Shown one piece after another: positions 24,901 to 36,900 of a stretch of 64,000 bases of DNA; the stretch's first letter is position 1, and each line of letters opens with the position of its first letter. The stretch is from contig NC_092676.1 in the NCBI RefSeq assembly GCF_964355755.1, positions 25,154,288-25,218,287 on the forward strand. The letters run 5' to 3'. Source of the DNA: Antedon mediterranea (lineage: Eukaryota > Echinodermata > Crinoidea > Comatulida > Antedonidae). The translations under genes and the position numbers were made by a program. The notes below the pieces were generated by a model, which was not told the origin of the DNA, did no database searches, and was given only the letters and a program-made list of their open reading frames with translations.

Positions 24901-27900
24901 CATTTCAGAATTGACTGCAGCTTGGGGCGGTGTGGGGGTACCGGCTGGTGGTGGCCCTAGTGAGGACTGACGATATTCTGATGAGGTACTGGGCTGCTGT
25001 GGTGGCAATTGTCCATAGCTTCTTCTTTGATTATTAACCTAACAAATTATTATCATATATAATTATTATTTTTACTTTACTGGTGTAGTAGATTGTAGAG
25101 TGAAATCTCTTAAAATAAAAACAAAATATTTTTTATACATTTAGGAAACACGGCGAATTATTTGCAATTTTTAAAGAAATTTATATCAGCTGCTGCTTTT
25201 ACGGATTTTTCCGAGAGCTTTTCCAACTTTCGTAGGTTCCTAGATTGACGCTGAAGTGTTTAAGGTGATGTTGTGAATAATGTTACCGAAAAACGCAACA
25301 TGTTTGCAAAAAATGTTGTCATTAAACTCAAGTTTATCTTTAATTATTATGCTGTCGGAAGTTGGCCACACCTTAAAATGGACCTGAAATGGATTTTCGA
25401 TTTTTTTCATTTTAGAATGATGTTTTGGGGGCTATTAGGTGTTGCTAGAATGTATATTGTTACAAAATATAAATTGGCCCTTTTGGGGAAAGCCCCATTT
25501 GAAAATCAAAAAAATTCGCGGGTGACGTCACTTTGCGAATATATTCCTATCCCTCCAATGGACAATTTGCAGTTTTTTAGCTATAACTCTTGAAATCTAT
25601 GGAGTATTTTCTAAAAAATGCTTGTGCATTTGCAGAAACGTATTTAGAATTTTTTTAGATAAAATTATTACCGTATAAACGGTTATTCATCGAGTAAATG
25701 ACGATTTAAAATCTTAAAATCAACGGTTTTTTTCTGGCAATACCGAAGTTGGCCTGGCAACGTTGTCCGGGATACAGCTCCGTGCGCAATGATGCGTATC
25801 CATATTTTCCGTTCGTGTATTTTGTATATCGTTTTCGTAATTTATACTGCTAAAATGTGTTAATTTCTTTAGTTTTTAGTTTAGCAGAATTCAATTAGTA
25901 ATATGAGATGATAATTAATTTGTCACGAATCAGGCAGTTCGAAAACGAATTTTATTCATATTTTACTTTGGCTTGACAATGAGCTCAGCAAGTTGTTGAT
26001 ATCGCTTTGGTCCTTGGATGCACATGAAACGGAGCCTCGCCGCATGATGTGAGTGGTGGATCGACTCCGCACGCTGGATTGGGGGCCTAGCCTAGTAAAG
26101 GTTTGAGAGGTAGGCCTTCTAAATTCGGGTTTTAGAACAAACGAAGTACATTTTAGGGACCTATATTTCAACAACATTAGATATTGAATAAATTAGTATT
26201 AGTGTCAACGCTTCGGGTATCTTTCCAGGCCGTCGATCAATCGCTGACGACTATCGGGTGGCATACACGCTCTCTCGTCGTGTGTATATGTGACGTCGTG
26301 AATATAGAGGCTTCCGACGGCCGTTGAAATAGAATATTGCAATGGCGTGAGTAATTTTCGCTAATTTACCATGTCATCTTAAAATTTCGTTTTTACTCAA
26401 AATACTATACATTTTGTTTTTATTTGTATGGGTTTGTGTTAATTTGATACATTTAAATAACATGTGTGAATCTCTTGAAAATCGAAAGTCCATTTCAGGT
26501 CCATTTTAAACACTTCAATCTAGAACTTACAAAAGTTGGAAAAGCTCTTAAAAAAATAATTCGTAAAAGCAGCAGCTGATATAAATTACTTTAAAACAAA
26601 AAAAATATTTGTTATTATTATAATATTATAATTACCTGATCAAACTCCTGTGGTTGATTGCCTGGCAATGGCGGTGGAACCCAACCATTACGGAACTGTG
26701 GTGTGTATGCAGGTACATAGTGATCTTTAGGCCAGGCTGACCTGAAACGAGATAACAAAAATTGTTAAAAGACAAAATTGAAAAGTCTTCCAAGAGGAGT
26801 ACAGTACATTTATACACATACTAAATCAAATACTCATAAACTCTTGCAACTTACTTTGGTGTATTCCAGGCACGACCTAGAGTGATCCAGAGGTCATTCT
26901 CCCTCGAAGTCAAACAGTTGCGGAGAAGCTCGATAGCTTGTGGTGTCAGAAGCGGTGAAACAACCGATGCTGCAAACTCAGGTCCCTGGCAGCTCTGAAC
27001 CACTAGTTCCAATGGAATGAACAGAAAGTGAACCAGCTCTGGGGCATTTGGATCGTGGATGTGAGCCTTCAGTTTTGCCTGTAATACAAGATGAAAATCA
27101 AATAGACAATGAATTTTAATTCTTTCTACAGTATTTACATGAAAAGAAAATAGCAGGTTTTTTCTTGCTTTGGTGCATAAATATCTTTCATAATGATACT
27201 GTGGATGAATCTGTGAATGAATTTAAATTAAAGTACAGTATATCACATAAATGTTGCCAATGGGCCGAGTTTTATTTTCTTTTATTCAATCGAAACCAAC
27301 AGCGATAATTACCGCCACTAACAGGTTTGATACAAATAAAGCCAGACTGTTTAAAGCACCTTGATTGGTCCTAACATTGATCAAGGGTTTCTCTCATCCA
27401 GTGCCCACTTTGACCAGAGGAAAGGCATGGGCCAATACGTCTGAGGTAGATAATAGATGCAGGGGCTGCCATAAGAGTCAGCAGTGCTGATTTCAAATGC
27501 CTAACAGGACCCCAGCTCCATATACAGTAAAGAAAGAACAAAATATAGTAGGCAGCTTATTATGCATCAGTTTGATTTTGTCTTAACCTCTGTCGACAAT
27601 ATAAAACTTTCTGTGACAAAAACAATATGATGTGTCCATATATGGACATAATGATGTCATGTCGCTGCCATATTTGGCACATCACAGTTTTTTGTCAAAC
27701 AGTGTAGCCAGAACTTTACTCACCAAAAGGTTGAAAGCATATTTGAATTTTTGGAAACAGTCCTCATAATCGGATTCTGGGGGTGGTCTTGAGCGAGAGA
27801 TCAGAATCCCGTCTCCGTGTTCACGTTTTTTGCTTTTGCGCTGTCGTCGTAAGCGTGTCAGTTCAGTGTACGCATCTGCTGCTTTCTGTAAGGTCCCGAT

Positions 27901-30900
27901 AAAACCTTCTATTTCATCAAAGCAATGGTTCAAAATTTGCTGGAAATTGAAAGAAAAACATTTATAATAATCATACTATCACTCATTTTAATTCAAAAAT
28001 TTAAAAAATAATATTTTTAAAATATTTCTTATTTTATTTTAAATACCTTACTAGAAAATGTTAATATTAAGCATAGTAATAAATACTTTAGTATTAAATA
28101 TCTCTATGCTCATTGTCTCACAGTAGATATTCCGCCGTCTACGCTTATATGACAGTGATCGTATTCACCAATCATGCTAAAGCGAGATATTTCCCTAAAA
28201 TATTAAGTATTTCACTTAACTCAATAAATGTTTAAGTATTTCCCTTAAATTGTATTCACTTAGATAGGAGATTTTTTTTTAATTTTAAGGGTACTGTTTT
28301 TCCCTTAGTTTAAGTGTTAATGGTGAATACGGCAACAGGATATTAATATATACGTCCTTAATTAGTGTTACTAATTCAACATTGAAATTTAACATACACT
28401 ATGTTAAAGTTGTATCACTTTCATATACACCATAACCTACAATATTATATAACACCTTAATACAATAGATCCGTGTCATTTGTCACCATATATTTATATA
28501 ATTATTGTGTTTCCTTGTTTGTTGTTATGTTTTATTAAATAAACATCGTTGCCAAGAAGTAGTCATGCACTAGACAGACACGAAAACCAGAAATGACGAC
28601 CAAAGAATGTAAACAACATGAAACAATGAACCCTGTCCATTATGACATAATAAAATGAATCATAAATTATGAAATTAATAAAATTAAGTGTTATTATAGC
28701 TTTCTACTGGTAAACACTGACTCTGTACATGGCCTGAGAATTTCTTTTTTTTTTTAAAGTGATCAATCATTCTTTTCCTTTTCTTTAAAGATTTATTTGA
28801 TTTGTTAAATTGTTGTTGAGTATCATTTAAAACGTCACATAAGAGTTATTCACTTTGACCAAAAATTAGATCGGAAAAAAAAATATTTAACTGAAAAAAC
28901 TGTAATTCAAAGCAAAAAATAGTCAAATTGACTGGAAGTTTATTAAAATGGCCTTTTGGTTAAATTTACTGTTAATTTTGTCTTTTTATAAAGTGAAATC
29001 ATTTTTTTTTCTATGGAATTTATATATAAATTTACGTAAGGACAAAATTCGGTAAATCGCGCGTTATTTCTAGAATGTTTACTCGATGGTATATAAAGTT
29101 GGTTAGAATCTAGGTACTGATTTTAACCACCTGATGTAACCCTGTTTACGAATTAAATTGAGTTAGATAATTAGTTATTGACAATTAAAACGAATTTAGG
29201 TTCAACGATTTGCCCCAAATAGGGGTGTTTTTCGATCGTGGTATACACTGTCTAATGGATGTCCGCCTTGAAAAATACCCGCAGACAATAGTACGAGGAT
29301 GCTTCGCATTTTCCTATCTCCTCCTACGATAATTGTTTTTAATGGCTGAAAACCGGTTGAACAGCTCGAGTACAGCATCATAATGTTGAAGACAGGCCGA
29401 TTTTCTTTAAAAAATAATATTTTGAAAGATTTAATATACGTTTATACAAATGTATTGATTTGCGATGAATGGAATATTCCAATCTCTGTTCCACAAGTGT
29501 CTATTCCCTCAAGCGTCGTAAAGGCAAGTACTGTATACTCATAACAGAAATTCGATCCATTTTTTTTTCAATCTGTGCTGTAGAGGTTGGATATAATTTT
29601 TTTTTTAAACGGATAATGAGCTAGCGTTTTCAGTCGCCGTATATTATGTACAAATCTTTATTATTGCAGTTAAACCACCCACATCATCACCCTTCCCTCA
29701 CTGGCATGAGTAGCGTTGTTAAGCCAGTAGAGGATAGGCCTACAGTGCATCACATGCCCTAAACGCAGAACAACTTTGGTGGGTAGGGTAGGAACCAACT
29801 TAAGTATGAATTGGCTCTAAGAAACAATTGAAAACCATTAGGCCTACTATTTAAGTTGAGTTAGATAATTTAATATTTATTGACGATTAAATCTAATTTA
29901 TGATTTTCCCCGAATAGAGGTGGTTTTCACAAATTGTTTTACATTATATAAACATACACGCCGTAGTGATGTATCGTTACATGTACTGTACTATTTCAAT
30001 CGACTAGGACGGTGATAGTTTCAACAAAGTATTACATCGCAATGTTTTACTGTGTTTAGTGGTACTGTATATTATTTGTAAAACATGAAAACAATTAATA
30101 TTTCGTTACTAAATGGACAAAGAATATATTTAAAAATTGTTCCTCTTTGCACCCATCTTTGCACCCATCCTCTTCCCCATCCCCTTCCCCATCCCTCAGC
30201 CCTAATGTTACATACAAAACACAAATTAAGTTTGTTTAAATTTGACTTAAACAATTGGTCTCATTTTCTCAAGTTTCTCTTTCGGAAGTAATTCCCAGGG
30301 TGCTAATTTTAGTTGACTACATAAATCATCGTGTCTATTTATTCGTTTCTGTAAACGACAATGTATTATAGTCCTGCGGTACGTACATTTGAAATCGCCA
30401 GTTTTGTTACGCTGAAATTAATGAACCATCTGTGGGCACGACCTAGATGGTACGCGAGCGAAGCGAGCGTACCATCTAGTTGAATAAATTCATTAAAACT
30501 GCAAAATGGGCTATTAAAAGTCTGATTTTATCTTTTCATTTTGTGGGACAATGTATCTTTAAATTCTGAAATCAAGTTTACATCTTGATTTGAATTTAGC
30601 AATTATTACAAAGTATGTAATCTGATTAATAAATGTAGCAAACATTTGAAGATTTGTAATATAATATCACTTATAACATAACTTTTGACAAAAAAATACA
30701 ATCACCACATGGTTTTCAAATCATAAAATCTTTGAAAGCTGGTTTAACAATTATTATTAAACAAATTTACTGAAAAGGTTATTACTTAAAAGCCACTGGC
30801 AATTCTACATTTTTTCTGATACAAGGCTCTGAAAATTTAAATCCTTTACTGACCTAATATTTAATCAAATTTAAATCTATTTGTTACAATCAACAAAGAA

Positions 30901-33900
30901 CTTCAAATTGCCTCTAGGATATAGTGTACCCCAATCTCAATTCGATAATAATGCGAGGATAATATCCCGCTCTGAAAGTGGTAAGGTCATTTTAGAAAAA
31001 TGTTTATAATATTTAAATAAAATCACAATGTAAATTTATAAATCATTATAAATTGTAAAAACTGTAAACATGATCATATTACATTCTATTCTATACTGCA
31101 TATCTTTTTAAAATTTTGAAAAAAAAAAACAAAACATGAGTACGTATTCTGGTCAAATGTGACCTCTCGCTTCTAAAGGTAAATATTTTAAACATCATAT
31201 AAGCACAAAGAAAACAGGTCGAATCAATACTAGATATAGTTTTTTAAGTATCATTATATATTTAGAAGAATGATATATAATTTCATATATATGATTTAAA
31301 AATAAGTAAAAAGTATATTTAGAATTTGGTTCATGATGCGGAAATACATAGAGTAAAATGTAAAAATACATTTATTTTTCTGCTCTAAAAAAACTTCTAA
31401 ACAAATTGTATATTTCCTTTGCATTGTATTATTAACAAGAAATAGAGTAAAAGTACAAAGCAATATAAAAATATCAGTTAATGGTTAAAGAGAAACTTTA
31501 ACAAGTTTACAAAAGACATAACCAGGTAAGCTGTATGGTGTCAACATGTCATAAATCACTTTTTGACAAAAAAAGTGTAATGTCCCAAAATATGGTAGTG
31601 ATATTTCCAAAAATATGGTAGTGATATGACACCATCATTTCCATATTACATTTTTGTCACATAAAGTTTGATAGTGTAGACAGAGCTTTAAACTGGTTAA
31701 AATGACATTATGAAATAAATAAGTTAAAACACGGATTCTTGTTATTGACATTGGATTTACTTTCTAATAACCTTTTCAATCAACACCATACATGCCTAAC
31801 TAAAAATAAACTGGTTAACCAAGAATATATAACACACCCTGGAATAACTCCATGGTTCAGCTATGATATGTGTTTATGCATGCCTATATTAAAATTGACT
31901 CTTTATAAAAAGGTTTATAATTCAAGATTCAAGACATTTTATTGGTCTACTTAATATCAAAATTCATTTTGCTTGCAATAATTAAGACTAAAAAAAAAAC
32001 TAGAAAGAAAAACACAAAAATGCTGTAGGCCAATGTTAAAATTCTGTTAAAAACACAGATAATAATAATAATGATAACAATAGATAGATTTATATAGCGT
32101 TATGATGTCTCTATGGGCTCGACAATAAAAAGAGTGAAAAACTAAAGGAAGAGAACAAAAAGACAAAAACACCAAGCTAGCACCCAAACCATCACTGCTA
32201 ACTGGGGATCAGAACATTCTAGATACTCACTAGCCTCCTAAACTAACTAAACTGTTTGCAAAACCATTTCAGCTCAGCTCAACAGTATAGCATACAGTAA
32301 GTGGAAAGAAGCTTCAGTAATTACTACTAATACCAAATATCTTTCCATTATTACCACTATTTAAAAATAATATATTCTCTTTGAATCAATTATTGAGTAA
32401 CTGCAAATTGTTTTAATAATCAAATAATCTCTGAGATAAGTCAGAGTAGGAGAGCCTGTTCAAACCAGGTATTTATTTTATCAGCAAACAATATCACATC
32501 TAGGCCCAACAAAATGGTGATTCAGCTGTTTGTGTTTTCACAGAAACCTGTCTGTGAACACAAACAACCGGTACTTTGTACACAAATACTAAGCTAAAGA
32601 AATCTAGGTCTAAAAATGTTATCATAAAAACAGACAATATTTGGAAAAGATTCAATAGATTTCTAAAAATTTCTTGAAAACAACAAAAAAAAGCATTTTA
32701 TTAGATAATGATTGTGCAACCTTTGCGCTCAACAGAAAATCTGTGCAATACTTTAAATGGTAAATGGAAAGTTAATGTTAATAAAGGCAATCCAAGCCTG
32801 TAACCAGCAGGCAAGGGAGTTTTGTGGAACTGTAAAAATCGTGGCTACAGACTTGCAATCTTGTACAGTTAATTTCTGTTTGAAATTACTGGGTTAACTA
32901 CTGAAAATGCTAAAAGACAATACTTTAATAAGCTCTGTCTACACTATCAAACTAGTTTGACAACAAAGTGTGATGTGCCTAAATATGGCAGTAATATTCC
33001 CAAATATGGTAGTGATATGACATCATCATGTCCATATATGGGCACATCACATTAAGTCTATGTAGACTTTAGCAATTATGCCAAATGTAGCTTGGTAAAA
33101 TAGTTTTCACAGTGTCTTTTTGTTCAATATGTAAGCGATTGAGTTTTATGTGTGATGTAGGCCTATGTGTTATTGTTTGTATTATAAAATCAAGAATAAA
33201 TTGAATTGAATTTTAATTGAATTTAAATATATAACAAGATATCTTACCACATCTCGTTCAGTCCGTATCGCCATCATCTCAATCGATTCATTCTCTTTGC
33301 CTCCAGATCCTGACATTACGATAGGCTTTGGCTGTTGCAGTCTAGGCTGGTATGCTGCACCGTTCACTGAGAGAGAGAAAATATCAATATTTACAAAGTT
33401 AAAAACTAACTGGTTAGAAAACTAAACTCGTTTGAATAAAGAATAATTCTCAGCTATGGAATGCTGTATCTAATTGATAACTATTACGCCTTAATGACAG
33501 ATGTCTGAAAAGAATTTGACATTGACATCAACGAGAACAACAGATGAGTGTTTGCGTAAACCAGTGTATAAAGAAACTTTGACTCAACTGAGACTAAAAA
33601 ATATAGAATTACTATTTAATAGAAGTTAACTATTATCTATTTCTATACTAATAAAAAACGTCGTAATATTAATAATTAATATACAGTATGAAATGTGTTT
33701 ATTTACAACCATAATAATTGTACTTTTGTAAACAAATATACATGTGCGCACGTGCGGTCTCTCCTTTGGTAAATATAATGAATTTTACGGTGTAAATATT
33801 TATTGAGAAATATTCAATTTGGAAGCTATTATGCTACTTAGTTAAGCTAATTGCTATTTTATATCATAATTTTTTGTAATTTAAACTGTATACACATGAT

Positions 33901-36900
33901 TTTGAGTCAATATTAGTAAAAAAAAATTGAATTTACTACATTCATTATGGTACAGTATGTAAAAATAATATACTATGTATACATGTATGACAACAATCTG
34001 TCCTAGACTTACAGTAGACTATGTCCACGTCTGTTTATTTCTATTTTTTTGTGTGGATAAAATAACAAAACAAAAATGACAGAGCAGAGGAACCCTTTAA
34101 GCTTATGCTTATAGTGGTCCTCATCTAGTAAGTTGATGAATCAAATATCATATATTAATTTTTTTTAAACTCCTAATTAACCTCCGCAAAGTCAAATGAC
34201 TTTCTTAACAATACAGTATTAATATATAGCAGAGTCTAATTTATTAGAATTACCAGAATATCTAGTTAATTATTCTAGTTATTACTATAGAGTTCCCAGA
34301 AACATAGACCCTACCTGAAGCTGGTATTGTATGTGCTCAGCGATACAATAAGATGGTTGTGTAAAGGTGAATCTACACATCACCTATAACCCATTTACCA
34401 TGGTAACCTATAAACAAATGCCTAATAAATCTAGCCTTTTAACACTAAGGCATTTTTCTTGTAAGTATGCATGTTATAACACATAAAACTATAAACAAAA
34501 TATAAGTATGGTTAGCAATGTGAGACAAAAAACTGTCTATTTTAATTACTGCATCCTCTTTCTTAAAAAATAAATAAAATGTCCATAATGGCATGCCAAC
34601 TTTTTATTCATACAGTATTTGTATTTTTATAGCAATTGTATACTCCTACAAATATTAAAGTTTTGAAAATTAGAATATTCAAATAATATATTTTCCTAAT
34701 ACTACAGTGTACTATAGAAAACAACCAGTGGTGTAACGGCTATGAGTTCTCAATGGCTAAACTTAGGGGCCCCAGAGCTCAAGTGGCCCCAGAGCATGAT
34801 CCGTCCAATGCAACTACCCAGCGTTGGACAGCCCTTAAGAGTGCTAAACCAGGGGCCTTGCCTATGTGTTACGGCACTGAAAACAACATATGAAAACCTT
34901 AAAATACAATATTTTTTGTAAGTATACAATATACAGAAAAAAACTATACCTCGTTCCATGACCATAATGAGCATTGACTGGCTACTCATATACATAAACG
35001 GAATACCATGTACCTTTCTAGGCTTAATACTAGCCATGTTATATATCTTCTATTGCCTCTTCAATAGTAAAAATATAGCACAGAATAATATTATCCATAA
35101 CAATATATTGTTGCAGTAGCCATCATAGAGTAGATTCATGTATAAGTAAATTCTATGATACATAATTCTAATTTACAACTATTAGTCCTAAAAACAGGAG
35201 GTGGCAATGTGGGATCTAATCTATATATATTGGATCTATTAGTAGACCGTTTCTAAGAGACACTATATACCACTAACACTAAATTAATCGTAAACTTTAT
35301 TATTGAAATAAAACTATGTGATTAACAAACGCATTTCGGTGGATCCTAATTACTGCTGGTGACCTTCTATCTGAGCTCTTAAGTTATGCTTCAGAGTAAA
35401 GAAGTAAAAGAAAGGGATTATATAGGATCTATTGAAGTTCTCTACAATAATGGTAGATGCTAGAGACATTCCAACGAGGGGTCAATGGGGTGACCAATAA
35501 AGGAACAATAGAAAAGCATGAACCAAATGATTGGTGTAATTAGGGCAAAGGTTTAGCCAATGGGCGACAGTGCTTTGGTAATAGAAAAATTATTACATGA
35601 TAGATTAAAGACGTTCTATAGCATAAATTAAAAAAAAATTAATTCTGGTTAAGTATTATTTTTAGACAGTACTTTTGTTCAATAGAAAAATTATGACAGA
35701 CTTTCTATAGCATAAATAATAATAAATATCTCGGGTGCTGAATAGCTTAAAATAACAAAGTTTTTAAAATTACAATTATATTTACCAACCTTTTTGTCTT
35801 TCAGCTGCAGCAGCAAACGCTGCAACTCGATTTCTGACGTTATCGTTGGGTGGTAGAGGTGCTGGTTCATCAGGTGGTGGCGGTATGTCCATGTCCATAT
35901 TAGCACTGTAGCGAGACTCGCGTGCGTGCCTTGATGGTGAAAGAGCCCTCCGTGGCTCATTATCTGCACCAGCCATATCAGACCTGAGGGTATAAAAAGA
36001 TGATAAAATGTTACTGTGGTTTGTTGATATTACAGGGAAGCTATGGAAAAAGCACACATGTTAATCATCAACACACTAACAGATGTCATCTAAAACTAAT
36101 TAACTAAGTTACAAGAACAATTGTGTTTTGTCAAGTCAAAAGTACAGTACATGTAAAAATATCATTGCTCCACCCACAAACCAGAATATCGTCATTTTAG
36201 CACATTTCAATTTTGACAAAAATTATGATTTTGCTGATTCTATATATCTACAGTAGCATCTTTTGAAAGATTAGACAACAGTATATGGATATAATCCACA
36301 GGAATTGGAGAAAAGGCATGTGGCGTAGTGTGTTGGGCGTTGGATTACTGATCCTGAGATCATAGGTTCGAATCCGCGTAGTAATTCTTAGCTATTACCT
36401 ATGTAAAACATCAGATAAAAAAAACATACTGTCCCTGTTTTCCAACTTAACACTTATTTTATGTCTAAAAGCTCTGTCTACAGTACACTATCAAACTTTA
36501 TGTGAAAAAAAATGTGATGTGCCCATATATGGATATGATGATGTCACATCACTACAATATTTAGGTATATCACTACCATATTTGGGTATATCACTACCAT
36601 ATTTGGGCACATTACAATTTTTTGTCAAACTAGTTTGATAGTGTAGACCTGAGCTTTACATTCTTTCTGATGATTTATTGATTTTTACATTTTCGCTTAA
36701 TTTAAAATCTTAATTTAATGATTCGATATATTTTTGCTGGATGATATACAAATGCAACATGTTACACCTCAGTTGATTGTAAGTTTACTTTTAAACATGA
36801 CACGATGTATTTGTCTACAGCAAAGTCTTTGGAGACAGTCAGGGGAACAAAGCACTTTATACAAAAAGAGTATTTCTTCTACACCTGTATCATATTACAG

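Larger units (their letters stand above)
28340..33247. other. Large eps8 intron 8 (remaining part)
   Basis: AT-rich intron between exons 8 and 9. Besides the elements listed separately there is a short C-rich tandem (CCCATCC/CCCATCT units) at about 30160-30195. No coding exon with acceptable sites and EPS8 similarity was found. Confidence 0.4.

Noticed and set aside
25273-25593. 106-aa frame inside the foldback element
   Set aside because: No transposase motif (no DDE-like or zinc-finger pattern); likely non-coding.
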